Notes: a model not told the origin generated them from the sequence alone. A stretch of DNA of 64,000 nt from Streptomyces spinoverrucosus (GCF_006539505.1 NZ_BJND01000016.1:1-64000), one strand, 5' to 3'; shown: positions 1-8,669, counted from the first letter of the stretch. Made by a program: numbers and translations.

Positions 1-71
1 GGCCGGGAGACTCGCCCCGAGGTGGGGGAAGGCTTCCCGGAGGGGTGGCCAGAAGACTCCCCGGAGGGGCG

Positions 72-404
72 CTAGAAGACGAGTGCCGACGCGCACACCG
101 CCAGGGCGACCGTGCACAGGACCGCGGCGGTGGCGTGCCGGGGTGTCAGGGCCGGGGGGTGGCCGGGTGCCGCGAGGGTGCGGATGCGGCGGTTGGCGAT
201 CGACAGGAAGCCCAGCCAGAGGACGCAGCACAGGGCGCAGGCGATGATCCGGGGCGCCGTCGGGCCGCCGTGCAGGGCCGTGCGTCCCGCGAGCACCGCG
301 ACGACGGTGCCCGAGAGTGTCGTACGCCGCCAGGCGAGGCGGGTCCGCTCCGGCTGGAGCCCGGGATCCCGCGCCTCGGCGTCGGTGGCGCTCACGCCTC
401 CCAC
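72..404 (-). CDS. DUF202 family small membrane protein
   Basis: A 110-aa protein. Near the N-terminus (residues 16-30) it has the DUF202 signature LQPERTRLAWRRTTL, followed by about three hydrophobic segments (residues ~30-45, 53-67, 90-108), so it should sit in the cytoplasmic membrane. The family's function is not established. Its start lies inside the end of the preceding minus-strand gene (392-790), a 13-nt overlap, so the two are probably translationally coupled and may form one membrane complex. Confidence 0.8.
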   Translation of the reverse strand: MGGVSATDAEARDPGLQPERTRLAWRRTTLSGTVVAVLAGRTALHGGPTAPRIIACALCCVLWLGFLSIANRRIRTLAAPGHPPALTPRHATAAVLCTVALAVCASALVF

Positions 405-790
405 CCCACCAGCACCACGACGACCATCGCCACGGCCACCACCGCGATGACGACGCTCAGCAGCGCGGGGAACCGCGACACCGGCAGATCCTCACCCCGG
501 CGCATCGCGCGCTCGCAGCGCACCCAGTGATTGACCGCCCGCAGGGAGCACAGCACGCCCGCCCCGAGCAGCGCGAGCGCCAGCCCCACCCGCCAGCCCC
601 ACCTCAGGTCCGGCAGGAACTGGTCCACCGCGAACCCGCCGCCGATCAGCGCGAGCGCGGTGCGCAGCCAGGCCAGAAACGTGCGCTCGTTCGCCAGCGA
701 GAACCGGTAGTCCGGCGTGTCGCCCTCCTCCCGGATCCGCTGGGGCCCGAACCACAGCCGGACGTTTCGCACGAGTTCGCTCACATGCAC
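392..790 (-). CDS. DUF202/YidH family membrane protein
   Basis: A 132-aa protein with the YidH/DUF202 core RFSLANERTFLAWLRTALAL (about residues 29-48), then hydrophobic segments near residues 40-57, 66-86 and 110-130. It is a predicted inner-membrane protein of unknown function. It is the first gene of a two-gene overlapping unit with the downstream DUF202 gene. Paired DUF202 paralogues are common in actinobacteria; here one is of the longer YidH type and one is shorter. Confidence 0.82.
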   Translation of the reverse strand: MHVSELVRNVRLWFGPQRIREEGDTPDYRFSLANERTFLAWLRTALALIGGGFAVDQFLPDLRWGWRVGLALALLGAGVLCSLRAVNHWVRCERAMRRGEDLPVSRFPALLSVVIAVVAVAMVVVVLVGWEA

Positions 791-821
791 GACCCTATCG
801 GGATCGGCGCGCCGGGCACGT

Positions 822-1343
822 TCAGTGCCGGAACGCCTCCAGCCGGTGGTACGCCGCCAGCCCGTCCGGCACCCACTCCCACTCGCCGAGCCGCCGCCGT
901 ACCTCGTCCTCCGGCAGGAAGTCGTGCCAGGCGACCTCCTCGGGCTGCGGGCGGACCGGAAGCTCGCAGCGGACCTCGTACACCGCGGACCACCAGCTGT
1001 GCCCTACGCCGTTGTCGTACAGGAACTTGAACAGATACGAGGGGCGGGGCAGGCCGCTGACGCCGAGTTCCTCCTCGGCCTCGCGCAGGGCCGCGTCGTC
1101 GTAGGACTCGCCCGCGCCGACGACGCCGCCGACGAACATGTCGTACAGGGAGGGGAAGACCAGTTTGGCGGGCGTGCGGCGGTGCACGAAGACGCGGCCG
1201 TCGGCGTCCCGGGCCTGGATGAACACGCACCGGTGGCGCAGACCGCGCGCGTACACCTCGCCGCGCGGAAACCGGCCGATGACCCGGTCGTGCTCGTCGA
1301 CGATGTCGAGGATCTCGTCAGCAGCGCTCATGGGGCCATCCAA
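822..1343 (-). CDS. Nudix hydrolase
   Basis: A 173-aa protein with a complete Nudix box near the middle: GG..GAGES followed by REAEEELGV, matching GX5EX7REUXEEXGU, which binds divalent metal and hydrolyses nucleoside-diphosphate-linked compounds. The N-terminus (DEILDIVDEHDRVIG) and the FPSLYDMFVGG stretch resemble the IDI-like/YfcD Nudix subgroup of housecleaning enzymes. The substrate cannot be told from sequence. The start could also be the internal ATG four codons later (MSAADE). Downstream on the same strand lies the DUF202 pair, 31 nt away. Confidence 0.88.
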   Translation of the reverse strand: MDGPMSAADEILDIVDEHDRVIGRFPRGEVYARGLRHRCVFIQARDADGRVFVHRRTPAKLVFPSLYDMFVGGVVGAGESYDDAALREAEEELGVSGLPRPSYLFKFLYDNGVGHSWWSAVYEVRCELPVRPQPEEVAWHDFLPEDEVRRRLGEWEWVPDGLAAYHRLEAFRH

Positions 1344-1373
1344 GCAGCCCGCGTGAGCGGCGGTCGCGGTGGA

Positions 1374-2306
1374 TCAGCGGGTCGCCGCGCCCTGCAGGGC
1401 AGGCACCGGCACGACGGCAGTTATCACCGTGCCGCGCGGCATCGCCGGGTGCATGCCGAGGGCGACGATGCCCGCGACGACGGCCGTCAGCCCCGCCGCC
1501 TGCCAGGCCAGCGCGCCGGTGTCCGTGTGCAGCCGGTCGCCGAGGAAGCCGACCCCGCAGATGATGCCGGCCAGCGGCTGGGCGGCGGTGAGGGCGGGCA
1601 GGGACTTGCGCAGGGGCGCGGTCTCGAACGCGCTCTGCACCAGGATCAGCCCGGTGACGCCGATCAGCAGCACGGCGTACGGCTGCCAGGAGGTGAGCAG
1701 CCCCTCCATGCCGCTCGCGGCGAAGCGCTCGCCGCTGACCCGGGTCAGCGCGTCCTGCACGCCGTACAGCAGACCGGCCGCAAGTGCCAGCAGCACCGGG
1801 CCCGAGGACAGCCGGGAGCGCTTGGCGCGCATGGTCAGCAGCAGCGCCAGCCCCACCATCGCGCCGATGATCAGCCACAGCCGCAGCGGATCCGCGACCG
1901 CGGCGCCGCCGCGCGGCTCCCCGGCCACGATGAACGCGGTCACGCCGCCCGCGAGCAGCGCGAGGCCTGCCCAGCCCTGGCGGCCCAGCGACTGCCGGGT
2001 CCGGCGGCGGGACAGGGCGAGGGCGAAGAGCAGGTTGGTCGCGAGCAGGGGTTCGACCAGGGAGAGCTGCCCCTGGCCGAGCGCGGCCGCGCCGAGGGCC
2101 ATGCCGGCCACCATCAGCGCGATGCCGCCGAGCCAGCTCGGCACCTTCACGAGGTCCAGCAGCAGCCGGGGGGAGAGGAAGTCGCCGCGCGGCGCCTGCT
2201 GGGCCGCGTTCTGCTGGAGGACAAAGCCGAAGCCCAGGCAGCATGCGGCGCTCACGGCGAGAACCAGAACCAGGACCGACAAGCTGGCTACCTCGATGAT
2301 CATCAT
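1374..2306 (-). CDS. DMT/EamA-type membrane transporter
   Basis: About 310 aa from the chosen ATG, and almost entirely hydrophobic, with 9-10 predicted transmembrane helices. Blocks such as GFGFVLQQNAAQ at the N-terminus and a repeated GLALLAGG/GLTAVVAGI pattern suit a two-repeat drug/metabolite transporter. The reading frame is open further upstream to 2459, but that extension is Pro/Arg-rich and lacks hydrophobic character, so the MM pair at 2301-2306 is the likelier start; no clear ribosome site precedes either. Substrate unknown. Confidence 0.78.
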   Translation of the reverse strand: MMIIEVASLSVLVLVLAVSAACCLGFGFVLQQNAAQQAPRGDFLSPRLLLDLVKVPSWLGGIALMVAGMALGAAALGQGQLSLVEPLLATNLLFALALSRRRTRQSLGRQGWAGLALLAGGVTAFIVAGEPRGGAAVADPLRLWLIIGAMVGLALLLTMRAKRSRLSSGPVLLALAAGLLYGVQDALTRVSGERFAASGMEGLLTSWQPYAVLLIGVTGLILVQSAFETAPLRKSLPALTAAQPLAGIICGVGFLGDRLHTDTGALAWQAAGLTAVVAGIVALGMHPAMPRGTVITAVVPVPALQGAATR

Positions 2307-2633
2307 GGGGGGTGTGGGGGACCGCGTGGGGAGCGGTGTGGGGACCGCATCAGCGCGGTCGCGTCCGGTCACGGCGGCCGGGGCGGGGAGCCGGGGCGGT
2401 GGCGTGACGTTCCCGCCATGGTCAGGGGCCAGGTGCGGTGGCGCTATGACGTACGTCACACTCCGCCCGGCGGTGGAGGTCCCGCGCGCGTGCGGTTCGA
2501 GCCAACTCCCGTGCCAAGGGCCGTGCTTGACGTGAATCGCGGCGGCGGAAAGCTTGACGATAGGCCTTGGCTATGGGTTTGCTGTCCGGGATCAGCCCGA
2601 CGACCAGCACCGTTGCCCGAGGAAAGTCCCGCG
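2307..2633. promoter_or_regulatory. Divergent intergenic region with a perfect 12-bp palindrome
   Basis: A non-coding stretch of about 327 bp between the minus-strand transporter and the plus-strand TPR-like gene. It contains the perfect palindrome TGACGTACGTCA at 2447-2458, about 140 bp upstream of the transporter start, which looks like a binding site for a dimeric regulator. A Shine-Dalgarno-like GAGGAAAG lies at 2619-2626, 7 nt before the TTG proposed as start of the next gene. No convincing -35/-10 pair was found. Confidence 0.4.
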
Positions 2634-3584
2634 TTGTCCTTACCCCCGCCACCCTCCGGCCGTGCACGCAGGCCTACGGACGTGGCCTTCGACGCGGCTC
2701 TCGACGACGCCGAGCTGGGCGTCGCACGTGCCGCGCTGGCGCAGGGGCGGTGGCAGGCCGCCCGTGCCCTGCTCGCCCGTACCGGCGACGACTGGGACCG
2801 GCGCGGACACCGGATCACGGTCCTGGCGCTCGAACCGTGCAGTGCGGCCTGGGCCGGCGAGTGGCTGATCGCCGAGCCGGACTCGGCCGACGCCGCCGCG
2901 CTGCTCGCCCTGGCGCGGGTACGGCGTGCCCTGCGCGGCAAGGATCAGCCGGCCCGCGCCCGCGAGGCCTGCCACCGAGCCGCCGCGCTCGCGCCTGCCG
3001 ACCCCACCCCCTGGCTCGGCCTGCTGATGCTGGAACGTGCGCTGGGCGGCCAGCGGGAGGTGGTGCGGATCTTCGAGGAGGTCCGGGCGCGGTACGCCGA
3101 CCACCACCACGCCCACCATCTGATGGTCGCCCGGCTCGCCGAGCGCCGCGCGGCCGCAGGCCCGGACCCGCTGCACGAGGTGTACGACTTCGCCCACTGG
3201 GCCGCCGAACAGGCACCCGCCGACTCCCCGCTCGCCGTCCTGCCGGTCGTCGCGCACGCCGAGCGGTACCGCGTGCTGGCCGCCGCCGGGTTCGAGCCCG
3301 CCAACCCGGCCGCCTCGGCGCACTGGAGCGGACGCCTGGCCCGGCAGGCGCTGGGCGCCGCCTTCGACTGGTGGCTGGAATGGGAGCAGGACGGCCACCC
3401 CCGACGCCTCGTCGACCTCAACTACCTCGCGCACGCCAAGTGCTGCGAGGGCCGCGGCGCGGAGGCCGCCGCCCTCTTCCAGCGGATCGGCGACCATGCG
3501 ACGCCGGAACCGTGGTCGTACCCGGACCGGGACCCGCGCGCGGCGTTCCGGGAGGCCTGCGACCGGGTGCTGGGGGTGGGGTAG
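2634..3584 (+). CDS. TPR-like helical protein of unknown function
   Basis: A 316-aa protein, if it starts at TTG 2634, chosen because GAGGAAAG sits 7 nt upstream; a GTG at 2682 is the alternative. The sequence is a chain of short Ala/Leu/Arg-rich helices (RAALAQGRWQAARALLA, ACHRAAALAPADPTPWLGLL) with the spacing of tetratricopeptide repeats, so it is probably a cytoplasmic scaffold protein. With the TTG start the third codon is TTA (2640-2642), which would make translation depend on the bldA tRNA. The last ~25 codons are duplicated downstream in the repeat array that begins at its 3' end. Confidence 0.7.
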   Translation: MSLPPPPSGRARRPTDVAFDAALDDAELGVARAALAQGRWQAARALLARTGDDWDRRGHRITVLALEPCSAAWAGEWLIAEPDSADAAALLALARVRRALRGKDQPARAREACHRAAALAPADPTPWLGLLMLERALGGQREVVRIFEEVRARYADHHHAHHLMVARLAERRAAAGPDPLHEVYDFAHWAAEQAPADSPLAVLPVVAHAERYRVLAAAGFEPANPAASAHWSGRLARQALGAAFDWWLEWEQDGHPRRLVDLNYLAHAKCCEGRGAEAAALFQRIGDHATPEPWSYPDRDPRAAFREACDRVLGVG

Positions 3585-4016
3585 CGCGTCGCGGGACGGG
3601 AGTCGCGGTTACGGAACGGGCGGGGGCCGTGGCGCTGGAATGGGCGGGAGTCGTGGCGCCGGAATGGGCGGGAGTCGTGGCGCCGGACGGGACCGGAGTC
3701 CTGGTCGTACCCGGACCGGGACCCGCGCGCGGCGTTCCGGGAGGCCTGCGACCGGGTGCTGGGGGTGGGGTAGCGCGTCGCGGGACGGGAGTCGCGGTTA
3801 CGGAACGGGCGGGGGCCGTAGCGCCGGAACGGGCGGGGCAGTAGCGCCGGAATGGGCGGGAGTCGTGGCGCCGGAATGGGCGGGGGCCGTGGCGCCGGAC
3901 CGGACCGGAGCCCTGGTCGTACCCGGACCGGGACCGCCGCACGGCGTTCCGGGACGCCTGCGACCGGGTGCTCGGGGTGGGGTCGCGCGTCGCCGAGCCG
4001 GAGTGCTGGTTACGGA
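3512..4016. repeat. Tandem duplication of the TPR-like gene's 3' end plus a GC-rich minisatellite
   Basis: The block running from the codons for WSYPDRDPRAAFREACDRVLG through the stop and about 45 nt beyond occurs at 3512-3630, again about 189 bp downstream (3701-3820, near identical), and a third time in diverged form (3912-4016). Between the copies are short tandem units of about 24 bp built on AATGGGCGGGAGTCGTGGCG. The second and third copies lie outside any supported gene. The region fills the ~490 bp between the TPR-like gene and the molybdopterin oxidoreductase. Confidence 0.85.
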
Positions 4017-4076
4017 ATCCTGACGGCCACCCCCGATCACTGGTCCCACCGCCTCCACCGGTGCTCGAATGGGCGG

Positions 4077-4802
4077 GTGAACTCCGGACAACCCGAGCAG
4101 GAGGGCCGGCCGATCGGCCGCCGGGTCCTGCTCGGCACCCTCGGCCTGGGCGCCCTCGGCGTGGTCGCCGCGCCCACCCTGCAACGCGGACTGGAGTCCT
4201 TCCTCGGCAGTGCCGCCGACAAGGACCCCACGGGCCTGACCGGCCTGCTCCCGAACGGCGGCGGCTTCCGCTACTACTCCGTCGCCGCCTCCGTACCGCA
4301 CAAGAACGCCACCACCTACCGCCTCACCGTCGACGGCCTGGTCGACCGGCCGCGCACCTACACGCTGCCCGAGCTGCGCGCCCTGCCACAGACCCGCCTG
4401 GTCCGGGACGTGCAGTGCGTCACCGGCTGGCGGGTCCCCGACACCCCCTTCGAGGGCGTACGGCTGTCCCGGCTGCTGGACGCGGCCGGCGTGCGCCCCA
4501 CCGCGAAGGCGATCCGCTTCACCTGCTTCGACGGCACCTACTCCGAGAGCCTCACCCTCGACCAGGCCCGCCGCGCCGACGTCCTGGTCGCCCTGCGCAT
4601 GCGGGACGAGGACCTCAGCCACGCCCACGGCGGCCCCGTCCGCCTCTATGTGGCGCCGATGTACTTCTACAAGTCCGCGAAGTGGCTCTCCGGCATCACC
4701 GTCACCGAGGACGTGGAGCCCGGCTACTGGGAAGAGCGCGGCTACGACATCGACGCCTGGGTCGGCCGCTCGAACGGACGGGACGATGAGCCTACGAGCT
4801 GA
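4077..4802 (+). CDS. Tat-exported molybdopterin-dependent oxidoreductase (sulfite oxidase/MsrP-like)
   Basis: 241 aa from GTG 4077. The N-terminus carries a twin-arginine type signal (GRRVLLGTLGLGALG, residues ~14-28), pointing to export of a folded cofactor enzyme. The body matches the oxidoreductase molybdopterin domain, with the conserved cysteine in DVQCVTGW (the usual Mo ligand position) and later YVAPMYFYKSAKWLSGI. It overlaps the following cytochrome b gene by 17 nt, as expected for a periplasmic catalytic subunit paired with a membrane haem electron donor. The true substrate (protein methionine sulfoxide, sulfite or other) is unknown. The upstream reading frame is open but consists of translated repeat DNA. 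Confidence 0.82.
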   Translation: MNSGQPEQEGRPIGRRVLLGTLGLGALGVVAAPTLQRGLESFLGSAADKDPTGLTGLLPNGGGFRYYSVAASVPHKNATTYRLTVDGLVDRPRTYTLPELRALPQTRLVRDVQCVTGWRVPDTPFEGVRLSRLLDAAGVRPTAKAIRFTCFDGTYSESLTLDQARRADVLVALRMRDEDLSHAHGGPVRLYVAPMYFYKSAKWLSGITVTEDVEPGYWEERGYDIDAWVGRSNGRDDEPTS

Positions 4803-5409
4803 CGCGCCCGCCCGGGCCACCCACGTCCACCGGTTCAGCCGGGCCGAACGGTGGGTGCACCGCACGTCCGCCGCCCTGATGGGCGTGTGCGTGCTGACGG
4901 CGGCCTTCCTGTACGTCCCCGAACTCGCCCAGCTCGTCGGCCGCCGCGCCCTCGTCGTCTCCGTCCACCAGTGGGCGGGGGTCGCCCTGCCGGTGCCGGT
5001 CCTGCTGGGCCTCGTCTCCCGAGCCCTGCGGGCCGACCTGCGGCTGCTGAACCGCTTCGGCCCGCACGACCGCCTCTGGCTGCGCGCCGCCCTGCGCCGG
5101 GACAAGCGGCACTCGGCCCGTCCGGCGGGGAAGTTCAACGCCGGGCAGAAGATCTACGCGGCCTGGATCGCCGGGGCGACGCTGGTGATGCTCGGCACGG
5201 GCCTGATCATGTGGTTCACCCACCTCACCCCGCTGGTGTGGCGGACCAGCGCGACCTTCGTGCACGACTGGCTGGCCCTCACGATGGGCATCGTCCTCGC
5301 CGGCCACATCGGCATGGCTCTTGCGGACCCGGAGGCGCGGCGGGGGATGCGCACGGGTGAGGTGAGCCGGGAGTGGGCGGACCGGGAGCACTCCCTGTGG
5401 CGCACCTAG
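4786..5409 (+). CDS. Cytochrome b-type membrane protein
   Basis: A 207-aa protein with four predicted transmembrane helices and well-placed histidines in RAERWVHRTSA, VSVHQWAG, TFVHDWLAL and AGHIGMAL, typical haem b ligands of cytochrome b561/formate dehydrogenase gamma-type subunits. It starts inside the end of the molybdopterin oxidoreductase gene, so the pair very likely forms a complex that delivers quinol electrons to the exported enzyme. The stop codon overlaps that of the convergent dehydrogenase gene (CTAG shared at 5406-5409). Confidence 0.84.
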   Translation: MSLRADAPARATHVHRFSRAERWVHRTSAALMGVCVLTAAFLYVPELAQLVGRRALVVSVHQWAGVALPVPVLLGLVSRALRADLRLLNRFGPHDRLWLRAALRRDKRHSARPAGKFNAGQKIYAAWIAGATLVMLGTGLIMWFTHLTPLVWRTSATFVHDWLALTMGIVLAGHIGMALADPEARRGMRTGEVSREWADREHSLWRT

Positions 5410-6431
5410 TCGGCGAAGTCCAGCAGCACCTTGCAGGACCGCCCCCGGTCCGCCGCCAGCCCGAACGCCGACTCCGCCTCCCGCATCGGCACCACCGCGC
5501 TGATCAGCCCGTCGAAGGAGCGCTCCGCCGCGAGCAGCGCCAGCGCGTCGTCGAACTCCGCGTCGAAGCGGAACGCGCCCCGCAGCTCGATCTCCCGGCT
5601 CACCACCAGGTTCCCCGCGAACGGCGTCTGCCCCGGCGGCAGCATGCCCAGCTGGACCACGACCCCGCCGCGTCGCACGAGCCGCAGACAGGTGTCCAGC
5701 CCGGCGGCCACCCCCGACGCCTCGATGGCCACGTCGGCCTCGGCCGGCCACCCGGGATCGGCCGGGTCGTCGGCCCGTACGACCGTGTCGGCGCCGGCGG
5801 TGCGCGCGTACGCCAGTGCCGTGGGCAGCAGGTCGGTCACCGTGACGTGCGCCGCCCCGGCCGCCCGGGCGGCGGCGACCACCAGGCAGCCGATGGGCCC
5901 GGTGCCGGTGACCAGGACATGCTTCCCCGCCACGTCCCCGGCCCGGCGCACGGCGTGCAGGGCGACGGACAGCGGCTCGGCGAGGGCGGCCCGGCGCAGA
6001 TCCAGCCCGGGCGGCAGGGGCCTCAACTGCTCCGCCGGGACCGCGATATGGGCGGCGAACCCGCCCTGGACGTGCGGGATGCGGGCGGCGCTGCCGAGGT
6101 AGCGGGTGTCCCGGCAGATGTTCCGGCGGCCGCCCAGGCACTCCGGGCACGCCCCGCACGGAGTGGCCGGGTGCACCGCGACCGCCGTACCGGGCAGGGG
6201 GCCCGCGGCCCCGGCACCGTACGAGACCACCGTCCCGACCACCTCGTGGCCCAGGACCATCGGCTCCCGCAACCGGAAGTCGCCGACCCCGCCGTGCCGC
6301 CAGTAGTGCAGATCGGAGCCGCAGACGCCGCCGTAGCGGACGGCGATCAGGGCCTCGCCGGTGCCGGGCGCGGGCACCGGCAGGTCCTCGACGCGCAGAT
6401 CGCCCGCACCGTGGATCACACAACCCAGCAT
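5406..6431 (-). CDS. Zinc-dependent alcohol dehydrogenase, L-idonate 5-dehydrogenase-like
   Basis: A 341-aa medium-chain dehydrogenase. GVCGSDLHYWRHG near the N-terminus carries the catalytic zinc Cys, and GHEVVG carries the zinc-binding His. A four-Cys structural zinc loop (PCGACPECLGGRRNIC) follows, then a Rossmann motif VTGTGPIGCLV. The combination with a gluconate-type SDR, permease and kinase favours L-idonate or a similar polyol acid as substrate. The start ATG has GGGAG 6 nt upstream. It is the last gene of the four-gene operon, 17 nt after the SDR. Confidence 0.85.
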   Translation of the reverse strand: MLGCVIHGAGDLRVEDLPVPAPGTGEALIAVRYGGVCGSDLHYWRHGGVGDFRLREPMVLGHEVVGTVVSYGAGAAGPLPGTAVAVHPATPCGACPECLGGRRNICRDTRYLGSAARIPHVQGGFAAHIAVPAEQLRPLPPGLDLRRAALAEPLSVALHAVRRAGDVAGKHVLVTGTGPIGCLVVAAARAAGAAHVTVTDLLPTALAYARTAGADTVVRADDPADPGWPAEADVAIEASGVAAGLDTCLRLVRRGGVVVQLGMLPPGQTPFAGNLVVSREIELRGAFRFDAEFDDALALLAAERSFDGLISAVVPMREAESAFGLAADRGRSCKVLLDFAD

Positions 6432-6448
6432 CACAGTCTCCCGGAAGG

Positions 6449-7210
6449 TCACAGCACGCTCGTCATGCCGCCGTCGACATACAGCACCTGTCCGCCGACG
6501 AAGTCCGCCGCCGGTGAGGCGAGGAACAGCACCCCACCGACCAGGTCCTCCGTGCGGCCCCAGCGTCCGGCCGGGGTGCGGCGGCGGACCCAGGCGCTGA
6601 ACTCCTCGTCCTCGACGAGGGGGCGGGTCAGTTCGGTCTCGATGTAGCCGGGGCCGAGTCCGTTGACCTGCACGCCGTGCGGGCCCCAGTCGGCGCACAT
6701 GCCCTTGGTGAGCATCTTCAGGGCGCCCTTGGTGGCGGCGTAGGGCGCGATGCCGGGGCGGGCCACCTCGCTCTGCAGCGAGCAGATGTTGATGATCTTG
6801 CCGTGGCCGCGTTCCGTCATCCGTCGGGCCGCCTCCCGGCCGACCAGGAACGCGCTGGTGAGGTTGGTGTCCAGGATGCGGTGCCAGTCCGCGTCCGTGA
6901 AGTCCAGGAGCGGCGCGCGCAGTTGCATGCCTGCGTTGTTGACCAGGATGTCGAGCGGGCCCACCCGCTCCTCGACCTCGGCGATCCCGGCGGCCACCGA
7001 CGGGCCGTCTGTCACGTCGAACACGGCCGTGTGGACGTCGCCGGGGAGTTCGGACGCTGCCTTGGCCAGCCGGTCCGCGTCCCGGCCGTTGAGGACGACC
7101 GTGCAGCCGGCCTGAAGCAGCCCGCGGGCCAGCGCGAGTCCGATGCCCCGGCTGGAGCCGGTGACCAGCGCGATCCGGCCGCCGATGTCGAAGAGAGGGT
7201 GAGCCGTCAT
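6449..7210 (-). CDS. SDR family oxidoreductase, gluconate 5-dehydrogenase-like
   Basis: A 253-aa classical short-chain dehydrogenase with the TGSSRGIG cofactor motif (residues ~17-24), NNAG, and catalytic Ser...Tyr-x3-Lys in the block ending YAATKGA. The overall form (start MTAHPLFDIGGRIALVTG, end QVLYVDGGMT) is that of 5-keto-D-gluconate reductase (IdnO type), which interconverts 5-ketogluconate and gluconate. A ribosome site GGAG lies 8 nt before the ATG. It lies between the permease and the zinc dehydrogenase, so the pathway idonate to 5-ketogluconate to gluconate to 6-phosphogluconate is complete in this operon. Confidence 0.88.
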   Translation of the reverse strand: MTAHPLFDIGGRIALVTGSSRGIGLALARGLLQAGCTVVLNGRDADRLAKAASELPGDVHTAVFDVTDGPSVAAGIAEVEERVGPLDILVNNAGMQLRAPLLDFTDADWHRILDTNLTSAFLVGREAARRMTERGHGKIINICSLQSEVARPGIAPYAATKGALKMLTKGMCADWGPHGVQVNGLGPGYIETELTRPLVEDEEFSAWVRRRTPAGRWGRTEDLVGGVLFLASPAADFVGGQVLYVDGGMTSVL

Positions 7211-7229
7211 CGTCGTAACTCCACGGGAC

Positions 7230-8627
7230 CTATATGAACAGGGACAACAGGAGGACGATCGCGCCCGCGACCACCGAGATGATCGTCTCCATCACGGACC
7301 AGGTCTTGATCGTCTGGCCGACGGACAGCCCGAAGTACTCCTTCACCAGCCAGAAACCGGCGTCGTTGACATGGCTGAAGAAGAGCGAACCGGCGCCGAT
7401 GGCCAGCACCAGCAGGGCGGTCTCACCGGTCGACATGCCGACCGCGAGCGGCGCGACCAGACCGGCCGCCGAGACGGTCGCCACGGTCGCCGAACCGGTC
7501 GCCAGCCGGATCGCCACCGCGATCAGCCAGGCCAGCAGCAGGGCCGGGATCGACCAGTCCTTGGAGATGTCCAGGACCATCTGGCCCACGCCGGTGTCGA
7601 TCAGCGTCTGCTTGAAGCCGCCGCCCGCGCCGACGATCAGCAGGATGCCCGCGATGGGCGCGAGCCCCTTCTCCACCAGCCCGGAGACGCGCTCCTTGCT
7701 GAACCCGGCGGGGCTCAGCAGCGTGAATATGCCCAGGAGCACGGCGGCCAGCAGGGCGATCAGCGGGGAGCCGATCACGTCGAAGACGCGCTGAACGGTG
7801 TTCTCCGGGTCGTCGATGACGATGTCGACCAGCGCCTTGGACAGCATCAGGATGACCGGCAGCATGATCGTGAGCAGCGTGGCGCCGAACCCGGGGCGCC
7901 TCTTCAGCTCCTCGGAGTTCCGCTGCGGGATCATCCGCTCCGGGGCCGGGACGTCCACCCAGCGCGCCGCGTACTTGGCGAACAGCGGACCGGCGATGAT
8001 CACCGTCGGGATCGCGACCAGCACGCCGAGCGCCAGCGTCACCCCGAGGTCGGCCTTGACCGCGTCGATCGCGACCAGCGGGCCGGGGTGCGGCGGGACC
8101 AGGCCGTGCATCACGGACAGGCCCGCGAGCGCCGGGATGCCGATCCGCATCAGGGAGTAGTTGCCGCGCTTGGCGACCATCAGCACGACCGGGATCAGCA
8201 GCACGACGCCGACCTCGAAGAACAGCGGCAGACCGATCACCGACGCGATCAGCACCATCGCCCACGGCATCGAGCGCCCGCCTGCCTTGGCGAGGATGGT
8301 GTCGACGACCTGGTCGGCGCCGCCGGAGTCGGCGAGCATCTTGCCGAGGATCGCGCCCAGCGCGATCAGCACGCCGACGCCGGCGACCGTGGAGCCGAGT
8401 CCGGCGGTGAAGCTGGTGATGACCTTGTCGAGGGGCGCCCCCGCGAAGGCCCCCAGCGCCAACGACCCGATGGTCAGCGCCAGGAAGGCATGCAGCTTGA
8501 ACTTGGTGATGAGCAGGACGATGACGGCGATGCCCGCCAGTACCGCGATGCCCAGTTGAGCGTGTCCCGCCGAGGTGATCGGCTCGACGGGGTCCGCCGC
8601 CAGCATCTCGACGCTGAGTCTGGTCAC
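7230..8627 (-). CDS. gntP: GntP family gluconate:H+ symporter
   Basis: A 465-aa integral membrane protein with about 12 hydrophobic segments and GntP-family blocks (GAILGKMLADSGGADQV, GLPLFFEVGVVLL, GLVPPHPGPLVAI, FFSHVNDAGFWLVKEYFG). It imports gluconate or a related sugar acid. It starts with GTG preceded by AAGGGA, 42 nt after the gluconokinase stop and 19 nt before the SDR start. Length is typical of the family. Confidence 0.93.
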   Translation of the reverse strand: MTRLSVEMLAADPVEPITSAGHAQLGIAVLAGIAVIVLLITKFKLHAFLALTIGSLALGAFAGAPLDKVITSFTAGLGSTVAGVGVLIALGAILGKMLADSGGADQVVDTILAKAGGRSMPWAMVLIASVIGLPLFFEVGVVLLIPVVLMVAKRGNYSLMRIGIPALAGLSVMHGLVPPHPGPLVAIDAVKADLGVTLALGVLVAIPTVIIAGPLFAKYAARWVDVPAPERMIPQRNSEELKRRPGFGATLLTIMLPVILMLSKALVDIVIDDPENTVQRVFDVIGSPLIALLAAVLLGIFTLLSPAGFSKERVSGLVEKGLAPIAGILLIVGAGGGFKQTLIDTGVGQMVLDISKDWSIPALLLAWLIAVAIRLATGSATVATVSAAGLVAPLAVGMSTGETALLVLAIGAGSLFFSHVNDAGFWLVKEYFGLSVGQTIKTWSVMETIISVVAGAIVLLLSLFI

Positions 8628-8669
8628 GGGGGTTCCCTTGCAGGTGGGTGGGATGGGGAGGGAGGGGGG

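Noticed and set aside
3512..4016. CRISPR array
   Set aside because: Units are tandem and include duplicated gene sequence; there are no unique spacers and no cas genes.
3852..4076. N-terminal extension of the molybdopterin oxidoreductase
   Set aside because: The extension is translated minisatellite; the Tat signal begins right after GTG 4077.
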